Part shown: piece by piece, positions 1 to 9,595 of the stretch
How the letters are laid out: every line of letters begins with the position of its first letter
Numbering within the stretch: position 1 is the first letter of the stretch
NCBI GenBank assembly: GCA_963632245.1
Contig: CAVGTF010000004.1
Span: 1 to 46,849, forward strand
Origin: UBA1724 sp963632245
GTDB taxonomy: Bacteria > Verrucomicrobiota > Lentisphaeria > Oligosphaerales > Oligosphaeraceae
DNA: 46,849 nucleotides
Direction of reading: 5' to 3'
Made by a program: the position numbers and the translations under genes
The notes under the pieces: generated by a model
Told to the model about the DNA's origin: nothing
The model's database searches: none
Seen by the model: the letters and a program-made list of their open reading frames with translations, nothing else

Positions 1-728
1 CGGCAAAGGACCTAGAGGATGTGCACGAGGTCATTTTTGATCTGGGCCGCATGGCAGACGAGGAGATGGAGTCCCAGGTGGAGTTCCTCGCCCAGCGCGT
101 GGGCAAGGACCGCATCCGCCTGGCTCTTCCCGTGATCCAGCGCGACACTGGTCTCCATAAGTGGCGGGGAATCCTCCGCAGACTCTTCGTGGCGGGTTAT
201 CGCAAATGGCAGATCGCCAACCTGGGCGCGCTCCCCTGTCTGGCAGAGGTCAGTGTCACTCCCCAGAATACCTCCATCACCGCGGATTGGCCCCTCTATG
301 TCCATAACGCCTCCGCTGCGCGCTATCTTCTGGAGGAAGTGGGCTTGAAGCGGGTGACTCTCTCCATCGATGACCCCCAGGAGAATACCCTGGAACTCGT
401 GAAGTGCCTGGGCGGCGTGGCCGAGGTGCCCGTCTTCCAGGATACCGCTCTGGCGATCTCCGCAGTGTGCGCCAATGTCTCCCTGAAGGGCCATTGTGAC
501 GGCGATCAGTGCGAGTTCCGGGAGATGACCCTGGAGAACCGCGCAGGCGAAAAGCTCCTGGTGATCAATGACCATTGCCAGAGCGTCTACCTGAGAAAGG
601 AGTCCCTCCAGCGCGAGGGACTGGCTGCCAAGGCTGTGGCACGGGGCGCAAAACTCCTCCGCGCGGACTTCTGCTGGAGGGATTGGTCCCCTAGGAAAAT
701 CCACGAAATCTGGCAGGAATTGCGCTGA
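1..728 (+). CDS. Peptidase U32 family protein, C-terminal part (5' end outside window)
   Basis: The reading frame is open from base 3, so the start lies upstream and only about 240 C-terminal residues are seen. The visible part resembles the second half of U32 (collagenase-like/YhbU-type) proteins: a beta-alpha segment with YVHNASAARYL, a strand LKRVTLSIDDPQ, and a cysteine cluster (VCANVSLKGHCDGDQC) followed by a short C-terminal domain ending in KIHEIWQELR. In this family clustered cysteines can hold an iron-sulphur site, and members act as proteases or in RNA/tRNA hydroxylation, so the substrate cannot be assigned here. A gap of 208 bp with the dnaK promoter follows. Family assignment is fairly secure; function is not. 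Confidence 0.75.
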   Translation, partial: AKDLEDVHEVIFDLGRMADEEMESQVEFLAQRVGKDRIRLALPVIQRDTGLHKWRGILRRLFVAGYRKWQIANLGALPCLAEVSVTPQNTSITADWPLYVHNASAARYLLEEVGLKRVTLSIDDPQENTLELVKCLGGVAEVPVFQDTALAISAVCANVSLKGHCDGDQCEFREMTLENRAGEKLLVINDHCQSVYLRKESLQREGLAAKAVARGAKLLRADFCWRDWSPRKIHEIWQELR

Positions 729-852
729 TCCAAAGAGTCCGCGGCCGCGCATCGGGAAAGTGCCCGGTGTGTCGGCTGTCGCAGTGGCTGGGGCGGGTGT
801 GACAGGGTGTCGCATTCGCCCCCTTTTTTTACCCTGAAATCCTAGGTGTCTC

Positions 853-868
853 TGGCACGTTCCTTGCT
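853..868 (+). promoter_or_regulatory. Sigma-54 (RpoN) type -24/-12 promoter of dnaK
   Basis: The sequence TGGCACG-N4-TTGCT matches the RpoN consensus TGGCACG-N4-TTGCW at every specified base, with the GG and GC elements correctly spaced. Transcription would start near 879, giving a leader of about 57 nt before the dnaK ATG at 937. No CIRCE inverted repeat and no sigma-32 type promoter were seen nearby. A bound enhancer-type activator site would be expected further upstream, inside or near the U32 gene; none is recognised. Confidence 0.75.
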
Positions 869-936
869 ATCCGGCGCGCCCGATTTTTGAACCGTAGGAT
901 TTCAAGAAAAACCACTTACTTGTAGGAGGTACATTT

Positions 937-2880
937 ATGGATAAAGAAAAGATCACTGGAAAGGTGCTGGGCATTGACCTGGGCACTACGAATTCTTGCA
1001 TGGCCGTTATGGACGGCTCTGAGGCGAAGGTCATTCCCAACGCAGAGGGTCATCGAACCACTCCCTCTGTGGTTGCTTTCACGAAGAATGGTGAGCGTCT
1101 GGTAGGCGAGCAGGCAAAGCGTCAGGCGGTTGCCAACCCCACCGGCACCATCTACTCTATCAAGCGTTTCATGGGCCGTCGGCTGGATGAGTGCCAGGAC
1201 GATGTGGCCCGCGTCCCCTTCAAGGTCGTTGCCTCTCCCAATGGTGACGCCGCGGTTCAGGTGGGTGACAAGACCTATACTCCTCCTGAAATCTCCGCTA
1301 TGATCCTGCAGAAGCTGAAGCAGGATGCCGAGGCCTTCTTGGGTGAGACCATCTCCGATGTCGTCATCACCGTCCCCGCTTACTTCAACGATCGTCAGCG
1401 TCAGGCTACCCGTGATGCCGGCCGTATCGCCGGCATGAATGTCCGACGGATCATCAACGAGCCCACCGCGGCCTCTCTGGCTTACGGCATGGACAAGAAG
1501 AAGGACGAGAAGATCGCGGTGTATGACTTGGGTGGCGGTACCTTCGATATCTCCATCCTGGATCTGGGCGAGGGCACCTGCGAGGTCATGGCCACCAACG
1601 GCGATACCCATCTGGGCGGCGATGACTTCGATGCCGCGATCATCGACTGGCTGGCAGACGATTTCAAGGCCGCCAATGGCGTTGACCTGAAGAAGGAGCC
1701 CGTGGGCTTCCAGCGTCTGAAGGAGGCCGCAGAGAAGGCAAAGTGCGAGCTCTCCACTGCTATGAGCACGGAGATCAACCTGCCCTTCATCGCCAGCGTC
1801 AACAACGATCCTAAGCACCTGCAGGTCACTCTGAGCCGCGCCAAGCTGGAGCAGCTCACTGACAGCCTCTGCTCCCGGACTCTGACTCCTTGCCAGAACT
1901 GCCTGCGTGACGCCAAGCTCTCCAGTAGCCAGATCAACGAGGTGGTCATGGTCGGTGGCATGAGCCGTATGCCCCTGGTGAACAAGACGGCCGCCGACAT
2001 CTTCGGCCGCACTCCCAACAAGAGCGTGAACCCCGATGAGTGCGTGGCCATCGGCGCTGCCATCCAGGGCGGCGTGCTCCGCGGTGAGGTCAGCGATGTG
2101 TTGCTGCTGGATGTGACTCCTCTTTCCCTGGGTATCGAGACCCTGGGCGGCGTCTGCACCAAGCTGATCGCCCGGAATACCACCATCCCTGTCAAGAAGA
2201 GCGAGATCTTCTCCACCGCCAGCGACAACCAGCCCTCCGTTGAGATCCGTGTGTTGCAGGGTGAGCGACCCATGGCCGCCGACAACAAGGAGATCGGTAG
2301 CTTCCGTCTGGATGGCATTCCCAGCGCTCCCAAGGGCGTCCCGCAGATCGAGGTCACCTTCGATATCGATGCCAACGGCTTGCTGAAGGTCTCCGCCAAG
2401 GATCTGGGCACCGGCAAAGAGCAGAAGGTTACCATCACCAGCTCCAGCGGACTCTCCGAAGAGCAGATCCAGCAGATGGTCCACGATGCCGAGCTCCACG
2501 CTGAGGAAGACAAGCGTCAGCGCGAGAAGGTCGACACCAAGAACCAGGCCGAGTCGGTCATCTACCAGACTGAGAAGCAGCTCCAGGAGAATGGCGACAA
2601 GGTGCCCGCTGAGATCAAGTCCAAGCTGGAGGGCGCCATCGCCAAGCTGAAGGACGCCGTGAAGGCGGACGACACCGATCAGATGAAGTCCATCATGGCC
2701 GACATGGAGAAGGAGATGCACGCCTTCGCCCAGGAGCTCTACAAGAATGTGAACCCCCAGGGCGGCGCTCAGCAGGCCGGCCCCAACCCCGGTGCCCAGA
2801 ACCCCGGCAACAACGGCGGCAATGGCAACAACGGCGGCGACAACGGCAACGTCTTCGATGCCGAGTACCACAAGGACTAA
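937..2880 (+). CDS. dnaK: Chaperone DnaK (Hsp70)
   Basis: Hsp70 ATPase that binds unfolded polypeptides in the cytoplasm, normally with DnaJ and GrpE (neither is in this window). The 647-residue length is normal. The N-terminal nucleotide-binding domain has GIDLGTTNS, the phosphate loop VYDLGGGTFD and VVMVGGMSRMP; the substrate-binding domain follows at about residues 385-500, then a helical lid and a Gly/Asn-rich tail ending DAEYHKD. The start is fixed by an AGGAGGT ribosome-binding site at 924-930, six bases before ATG. It lies behind a consensus sigma-54 promoter and 123 bp before groES, which suggests joint expression of both chaperone systems. Confidence 0.98.
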   Translation: MDKEKITGKVLGIDLGTTNSCMAVMDGSEAKVIPNAEGHRTTPSVVAFTKNGERLVGEQAKRQAVANPTGTIYSIKRFMGRRLDECQDDVARVPFKVVASPNGDAAVQVGDKTYTPPEISAMILQKLKQDAEAFLGETISDVVITVPAYFNDRQRQATRDAGRIAGMNVRRIINEPTAASLAYGMDKKKDEKIAVYDLGGGTFDISILDLGEGTCEVMATNGDTHLGGDDFDAAIIDWLADDFKAANGVDLKKEPVGFQRLKEAAEKAKCELSTAMSTEINLPFIASVNNDPKHLQVTLSRAKLEQLTDSLCSRTLTPCQNCLRDAKLSSSQINEVVMVGGMSRMPLVNKTAADIFGRTPNKSVNPDECVAIGAAIQGGVLRGEVSDVLLLDVTPLSLGIETLGGVCTKLIARNTTIPVKKSEIFSTASDNQPSVEIRVLQGERPMAADNKEIGSFRLDGIPSAPKGVPQIEVTFDIDANGLLKVSAKDLGTGKEQKVTITSSSGLSEEQIQQMVHDAELHAEEDKRQREKVDTKNQAESVIYQTEKQLQENGDKVPAEIKSKLEGAIAKLKDAVKADDTDQMKSIMADMEKEMHAFAQELYKNVNPQGGAQQAGPNPGAQNPGNNGGNGNNGGDNGNVFDAEYHKD

Positions 2881-2930
2881 GGTCGTCTCTCTTCAAAGAA
2901 GGCATTTTTCCGCGTTAACGAATGCAACAG

Positions 2931-2962
2931 GCCGGAGGGCGTCCCCCGGGGCGTCCTCCGGC
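2931..2962 (+). other. GC-rich hairpin between dnaK and groES
   Basis: An 8-bp perfect stem GCCGGAGG/CCTCCGGC encloses a further GC-rich inner stem. No T-tract follows, so it is not a canonical intrinsic terminator. It may be a processing or stabilising element that sets different dnaK and groESL mRNA levels; this is inference. Confidence 0.5.
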
Positions 2963-3003
2963 TCCCACCACCACAAAATCCATAACAACAGAGGAAATCA
3001 ACC

Positions 3004-3294
3004 ATGTCTACTATCAGACCGTTAGGTGACCGCGTCTTCGTCGAGCCCGTCGAAGAGACCGTGGAGCAGAAGGGCGGCATCTACCTGCCCGACACCGCTC
3101 GTGAGAAGCCCCTGAAGGCGAAGGTCATCTCCGTGGGCCCTGGCCGCCGCGACGAGAATGGCAAGCTGATCCCCATGGAGGTCAAGGTCGGCGAGTTCGT
3201 GCTCACTAGCAAGTACGGTGGCACCGAGATCAAGATCGACGACAAGACCTACAAGATCCTGTCCAGCTCCGATATCCTGGCCGTCGTGGAGTAA
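3004..3294 (+). CDS. groES: Co-chaperonin GroES
   Basis: Seven-membered lid of the GroEL folding chamber. The 96-residue length is standard. The N-terminal strand IRPLGDRVFVEP and the following mobile loop region (EETVEQKGGIYLPDTA) are typical, as is the C-terminal strand ending SDILAVVE. The gene starts at ATG 3004 behind the purine-rich AGAGGAAA sequence. It lies 123 bp after dnaK and 107 bp before groEL; no separate promoter is obvious. Confidence 0.98.
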   Translation: MSTIRPLGDRVFVEPVEETVEQKGGIYLPDTAREKPLKAKVISVGPGRRDENGKLIPMEVKVGEFVLTSKYGGTEIKIDDKTYKILSSSDILAVVE

Positions 3295-3401
3295 CCCCGC
3301 GGTTCGTTTTCTTTTCCCCGGCGGGAATGGGGCGTTTCCGATGAAGTCGCCCCTCCTGGCCGATTTCCGGTTTTCAAGCATTAAACAAGGAGTTTCTTAC
3401 T

Positions 3402-5039
<1,638 letters not shown>

Positions 5040-5065
5040 TGCCGTAGGTTCCTCTCGGAACTGCG

Positions 5066-5108
5066 AAGCCCCTTTCCTGTCAGTGTTTGACGGGGGAGGG
5101 GCTTTTTT
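5066..5108 (+). terminator. Intrinsic terminator after groEL
   Basis: Outer stem AAGCCCCT (5066-5073) pairs with AGGGGCTT (5097-5104), with an inner stem around GTCA/TGAC, and a run of six T begins at 5103. Confidence 0.9.
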
Positions 5109-5213
5109 GTGTCTGGGAGTCTTGTCTGTGTGGGGGAGGGTGCCGCATCTGCAAAAAACGGGTAGAAAAAACGCAGGAGCGCAGGCGATTCTGCCGTCGG
5201 TGAAAAATAGGGA

Positions 5214-5219
5214 TATATT
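5214..5219 (+). promoter_or_regulatory. Candidate -10 element for the SPFH cluster
   Basis: A TATATT hexamer stands in the otherwise GC-rich 240-bp gap between the groEL terminator and the first SPFH gene, 59 bp before its ATG. No good -35 box is visible at 17 bp. The same hexamer precedes several other genes in this window, which is the main reason for listing it. Confidence 0.3.
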
Positions 5220-5278
5220 AGAGAATTCCGTTTCGCCTTTCCCTAGTACCTGACTTCGTATCGTCACATACTGTTTCC

Positions 5279-7243
5279 ATGAAAGAAATCAGCTATCGTC
5301 CCCGGAACCTATCCCTTGCCGTCATGGGTGGCGGCATTGTTTTTCTGGCGGTGGGGCTCTTCCTGGCCCAGTCCGGCCACGCGAAGGCCATGACTCCCGC
5401 CTGCATCGCCGCCGTGGTCACTGCCCTGCTGGGGCTCTTGGCTGCGGGACGCACCATCTTCGAACGCCGGCAGCGTCAGGAGGAGCGGGATGCGGTGGAG
5501 TATCATCGCCAGCACGGCGCTACCGATCTCTTTGGTGACGCAGACGAGGCGGTCCGCCTGGCCACGCGCTCCAATCACCAGTTCACCAAGTATTTCATCC
5601 CCGCGGCCACCGTCGGCATGGGCGTGGCGCTGGGCGTGATGGTGCTCAATCGGTGGAATGCCCTGCGCTACCTGGACTACCAGTATGTCGTCCAGAATCC
5701 CCTCTCTCTCGCCATTCTGGCATTCTGCTGCTGCATTGCCACCCTGGTGGCAGGGAGCTTCTTTATTGGCGTCTCCCGGGAACCGGGATGCCGCTGGATT
5801 CGCCCCGCCGCCGCCTGGCTACTTCTCACTGGATTCTTCTTCCTGCTGGGAAGTGTCATCTATTTCAGCCGACACTTCAACCGCTTCCAGGAGAGCCTGG
5901 ATCGCTCCCTTACCAAGCTGGGGCTGGTGGTCCTGGGAGTCCTGGCGGTGGAGATGATCCTCTCCTTCGTGATTGAATTCTATCGTCCCAGAATGCCCAA
6001 TGAAGAGGAGCGTCCTCTGCCCGAAAGCCGGCTGCTCTCCTTCTTCACCGAGCCTGGAAGCATGGCGCGGAATGTGGCAAAGTCCCTGGACTACCAGTTC
6101 GGCTTCCGCGTCTCCGATGCCTGGTTCTACCATTTCCTAGAACGCACCATCGTTCCTCTCTTCATGGTCATGGTCCTGGCCTTCTGGCTCATGACCTGCA
6201 TCGTGGTGGTGGACTCCTCCGAGACCGCCATGCGCGAGCGCTTCGGACGGGTCGTCTCTGCAGAGCCCATGGGACCTGGCGTCTACTTCAAGCTCCCCTA
6301 TCCCTTCGAGACCGTCTATCGCTTCTCCTCCGACAAGGTCCAGGAAATCACCATCGGCGGTCACAATGAGGATGAGAAGGAAGCCATGTCCGCGAAGGAT
6401 GAAGAGGAGGACGACGGCCATGGTCACTCCCATGGCGCCAAGAAGCATGAGAAGAATGAGGCGGTGATCCTCTGGACCGTTGAAGAGGACCATGCTGACG
6501 AGGGGCATTTCCTGGTTGGTGCCCGCAATGTGGGCAACATTGATCTGGAAGTCCAGGTCAGCGGTAGCCAGCTAGGGCAGTATGGCGTGGGACTCTTCAG
6601 CGCCCATATTCCTCTCTTCTTCCGCGTGAAGGACCTCTACGAATACGCCTATCAGAATCGCCAGACCACCGAGATTCTCAAGAATCTGGCCCAGCGCGAG
6701 CTGTTGCTCTACTTCATCCAGTGCGACTGGGGGGATCTCCTGGGCGCAGGGCGCGGCAAGGCCATGGAGGTGCTCAAGGAGCGCATCCAGAAGGCCTCCG
6801 ACGACCTGGAGCTCGGCGTGGAGATTGTCTTCGTAGCTCTGACGGGCATCCATCCGCCCTTTGGCGTCGGGCAGTCCTTCGACCGCATCACCTCCGCGAC
6901 CGTGGATCGGAAGCGCATGGTGCAGGATGCCGAGACGGTGGCCAATAGCAACCGCGTGATTTCCGAGGCCATGAGCCAGCAGATCCTCAGCGGTGCCCAG
7001 GCCTACAAGGAGACCCAGGTGGTGGCCGCCCAGGCCGATGCCCAGCGCTACAGCGGGCAGTTGCTCTGCTACAAGGCGGCGCCCCGGCAGTATATGCTGA
7101 ACAGCTACTACGATGTCTTCCTCCAGGAGGGCGCCGCAGTCCGGAAGTACGTGGTCACCGGCAATTCCGACCAGCAGGTCTTCTGGCTGAATCTTGAGAA
7201 GAAGGTCAAGAGCGGGATGCTCGACCTGAGCCTCCCACAATAG
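5279..7243 (+). CDS. Polytopic SPFH/Band-7 (HflK-like) membrane protein with His-rich loop
   Basis: SPFH proteins form oligomeric membrane scaffolds; HflK/HflC cage the FtsH protease. This 654-residue protein is much longer than HflK. It begins with about six predicted membrane segments (roughly residues 12-32, 38-58, 104-124, 141-164, 175-200, 212-233), and a seventh (about 288-312) leads into the SPFH domain (SSETAMRERFGRVVSAEP). An acidic, His-rich insertion follows at about residues 365-410, including H381-G-H-S-H385 and further histidines in EEDHADEGH, which looks like a metal-binding loop. A helical C-terminal region with repeated AQA motifs resembles the SPFH coiled coil. No Shine-Dalgarno is evident. 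It is the first gene of a five-gene cluster with two more SPFH genes, a P-type ATPase and an ABC ATPase. Confidence 0.8.
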   Translation: MKEISYRPRNLSLAVMGGGIVFLAVGLFLAQSGHAKAMTPACIAAVVTALLGLLAAGRTIFERRQRQEERDAVEYHRQHGATDLFGDADEAVRLATRSNHQFTKYFIPAATVGMGVALGVMVLNRWNALRYLDYQYVVQNPLSLAILAFCCCIATLVAGSFFIGVSREPGCRWIRPAAAWLLLTGFFFLLGSVIYFSRHFNRFQESLDRSLTKLGLVVLGVLAVEMILSFVIEFYRPRMPNEEERPLPESRLLSFFTEPGSMARNVAKSLDYQFGFRVSDAWFYHFLERTIVPLFMVMVLAFWLMTCIVVVDSSETAMRERFGRVVSAEPMGPGVYFKLPYPFETVYRFSSDKVQEITIGGHNEDEKEAMSAKDEEEDDGHGHSHGAKKHEKNEAVILWTVEEDHADEGHFLVGARNVGNIDLEVQVSGSQLGQYGVGLFSAHIPLFFRVKDLYEYAYQNRQTTEILKNLAQRELLLYFIQCDWGDLLGAGRGKAMEVLKERIQKASDDLELGVEIVFVALTGIHPPFGVGQSFDRITSATVDRKRMVQDAETVANSNRVISEAMSQQILSGAQAYKETQVVAAQADAQRYSGQLLCYKAAPRQYMLNSYYDVFLQEGAAVRKYVVTGNSDQQVFWLNLEKKVKSGMLDLSLPQ

Positions 7244-7318
7244 TAGGCCACTTCTCTAACGCACGCTTTCCCCATTGCCTTTCCGAATATGACTTCAAAC
7301 TCCCTACAGGATAACACG

Positions 7319-8251
7319 ATGAAAGAAGAGACGAAGAAGAAGAATGTTGCCCGCCACTGGCCCGTGGTGTTGCTGGCCCTGGTGGTGGTGGCCGTCTTCC
7401 TGGTGGTCATGGTCACCTTCCAAGTGAAGGAGACCGAATACGCCCTGCTGAAGACCTACTCCGGCGAGTTGGTGGAGTACAAGAGCGGCCTGCATTTCCG
7501 CTGGCCCTTCGTGAACTCCATCTGGCGCCACGATAAGCGCATCCAGTGCTACGAGTTGGCCGTGGGACACGACGAGCAGTATATGACTCGCGACAATCAG
7601 CAGATCGTGATTTCCACTTACGTGCTCTGGAAGGTGGGTGATCCCGTCCAGTTCCTCCGCTCCCTGGATTCCACCGAGGCCGCCGAGCGCAAGATCTCCG
7701 ACGAGGTCCGCGGCGCCCGCTCCGCCGTCATCTCCCGCTATTCCTTCTCCGAGATGGTCTCCGAGCAGGATGGCGTCAGCGTCCTGGAGAAGATCGAGGA
7801 CGAGATGCGCGATGCCATCCACGACAGCGTCCTGGAGAAGTTCGGCGTCGATATCGTGCGCATTGGCTTCCGTCAGCTGGGCTTCCCCGCTGCAGTGACC
7901 CAGAACATCTTCGCTGCCATGGTCTCCGAGCGTGAGGCGAAGGCCCGTCGCTTTGAGGTGGAGGGCCAGGCCGAGGCCGAGAAGATCCGCAATGACGCCA
8001 ATACCCAGGCCCAGAAGATGCTCTCCAAGGCGCAGGCCGAGGCCACCAAGATTCGCGGCGAGGGCGATGCCCAGGCCGCCGAGGCATACCGTGTCTTCGC
8101 CCAGAATCCCGAGCTGGCCAGCTTCCTGCGGAATTTGGATGCCCTGAAGGGCGCCCTCGGCGAGAAGGATACCCTTATTCTGGATACCACCACCGCCCCC
8201 TTCAATCTGCTGACGCCCGACGCCCTGGACTCCCTCCAGAAGGACCGCTAG
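7319..8251 (+). CDS. hflC: HflC-like SPFH/Band-7 membrane protein
   Basis: A 310-residue SPFH protein with one N-terminal membrane anchor (about residues 13-35) followed by the SPFH domain (VKETEYALLKTYSGE) and a long helical region rich in Ala, Glu and Lys (SEREAKARRFEVEGQAEAEK), matching HflC in length and layout. The family partners with HflK to regulate membrane proteases of the FtsH type. I chose ATG 7319 rather than 7289 because ACAGGA lies about eight bases before 7319, while the longer start has no ribosome-binding site and adds ten unrelated residues. It lies 75 bp after the first SPFH gene and 18 bp before the third. Confidence 0.85.
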   Translation: MKEETKKKNVARHWPVVLLALVVVAVFLVVMVTFQVKETEYALLKTYSGELVEYKSGLHFRWPFVNSIWRHDKRIQCYELAVGHDEQYMTRDNQQIVISTYVLWKVGDPVQFLRSLDSTEAAERKISDEVRGARSAVISRYSFSEMVSEQDGVSVLEKIEDEMRDAIHDSVLEKFGVDIVRIGFRQLGFPAAVTQNIFAAMVSEREAKARRFEVEGQAEAEKIRNDANTQAQKMLSKAQAEATKIRGEGDAQAAEAYRVFAQNPELASFLRNLDALKGALGEKDTLILDTTTAPFNLLTPDALDSLQKDR

Positions 8252-8269
8252 CCCACGGAGACGAAGATC

Positions 8270-9529
8270 ATGGCACCAGAGAATATCAATTCCCAGAGGC
8301 CGGCATCGGAGCCCCAGGCATCCGGCATGGCAAGCCTCATGAGGATGCTGCGCATCCTCTTCTTCTGCTTCCTCACTCTTATCGTCGGCGTCTTCCTCTA
8401 CTACTTTGTCTTCAGCGGAATCTTCCGCGTAGACGAGCAGTTCGAGGCCATGCAGCTGCGCTTCGGCGTGCTCCAGAAGCATGACACCGATTCCGGGGTC
8501 TCTCCCATTCTCCAGAGCGGCAAGTGGTATTGGTCCTTCCCGTACCCGGTGGACGAGGTCATCATGGTTCCCGCCAACAAGTCCATCTCCGTCTCCACCG
8601 GAAACACCTTCAAGGCCTGGATCAATCCCGCCGGCGTGGTGAATTCCTCCACGGGACGTGAGTTGCGCAATGGCGTTGACGGCTATCTGGTCTCCGGCGA
8701 CATGCACATCTTCCACGCGGAGTGGTCGGTCTCCTATCGCGTTGAGGATCCCGCCAGCTACTACCTGAACTTCTATGACGACACCAAGACGCCCTCCAGC
8801 TCCGTATTGCCTTCTTCCGAGCAGGTGAAGCGTCAGGAGCGCCTCCGCGGCCATGAGCTCATCATCCGGAATCTCCTCTCCGATGCGGTGCTCTCCGAGA
8901 CCGCCTCCTGGAATACCGAGGAGCTCATTCGCGCGAGCCGCACGGTGTCCGGCGAAGATGGCGCTACCTCCACGATCCGCCTTGAGGACCGCGTCCGCGC
9001 CCGCATGGAGCGCATGGTGGAGAAGATCCACCTGGGCATCCAGTTGCAGAGTGTGAATCTGGTGGGAATCTACCAGCCCCCCGCTGCCGCCCTCCAGGCC
9101 TTCAACCAGGTCAATGCCAGCGAGCGGAACCGCCAGGTGCAGATCCAGAATGCCCAGACCTACGCCAACCAGGTGCAGGCACAAGCCAGCGCCTCCTGCG
9201 ACCGTTTGGTGAATGAGGCCCGCGCCTACCAGGAGACCGTGGTCAGCGATCTCACCGCGCAGGCGCAGTATTTCTCCTCGATTCAGGCAGAATACGCCAA
9301 GAATCCCCGTTCTACTCTCACCGTGCTCTACGCCAACGCCATCCGTGACATGTTGCAGAAGGTGCCCAACAAGTACATCCTGCATCAGACGCCGGAGGGA
9401 GTCCATCAGGAGTTGCGCCTCCAGATCTCCCAGATCCCCGACGAGGCGCCTCGTGCAGATGCCGCGCCCCAGGAATCCACCTCCACTCAGCAGAGCGCCA
9501 GCGAGACGCCCGCCACCACCGCGCAATAG
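8270..9529 (+). CDS. Third SPFH/Band-7 (HflK-like) membrane protein
   Basis: A 419-residue protein with a short cytoplasmic N-terminus, one membrane segment (about residues 24-50), an SPFH domain starting VDEQFEAMQLRFGVLQ, a helical region (QVQAQASASCDRLVNEARA) and a Ser/Thr/Ala-rich C-terminal tail. It resembles HflK more than HflC and probably assembles with the two SPFH proteins before it. The CGGAGA sequence at 8256-8261 overlaps the region just after the hflC stop and fixes the ATG at 8270, with an 18-bp gap, so translation of the pair is probably coupled. Three different SPFH proteins in one operon is more than the usual HflK/HflC pair. Confidence 0.8.
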   Translation: MAPENINSQRPASEPQASGMASLMRMLRILFFCFLTLIVGVFLYYFVFSGIFRVDEQFEAMQLRFGVLQKHDTDSGVSPILQSGKWYWSFPYPVDEVIMVPANKSISVSTGNTFKAWINPAGVVNSSTGRELRNGVDGYLVSGDMHIFHAEWSVSYRVEDPASYYLNFYDDTKTPSSSVLPSSEQVKRQERLRGHELIIRNLLSDAVLSETASWNTEELIRASRTVSGEDGATSTIRLEDRVRARMERMVEKIHLGIQLQSVNLVGIYQPPAAALQAFNQVNASERNRQVQIQNAQTYANQVQAQASASCDRLVNEARAYQETVVSDLTAQAQYFSSIQAEYAKNPRSTLTVLYANAIRDMLQKVPNKYILHQTPEGVHQELRLQISQIPDEAPRADAAPQESTSTQQSASETPATTAQ

Positions 9530-9595
9530 CGCCGGATGCCCGGCGTGGAAAGGGACCGGATCCTTACACCTTCATTCGAACCAAACAAGGCTTTC

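Noticed and set aside
916..2871. Long open frame antisense to dnaK, and similar ones opposite groEL, the P-type ATPase, aspS, the M16 peptidase and others
   Set aside because: They mirror strongly biased GC-rich codons of the real genes, have no recognisable similarity and consist of low-complexity Leu/Gly/Val/His sequence.
729..3401. CIRCE operator for HrcA upstream of dnaK or groES
   Set aside because: No TTAGCACTC-N9-GAGTGCTAA-like inverted repeat was found in either gap.
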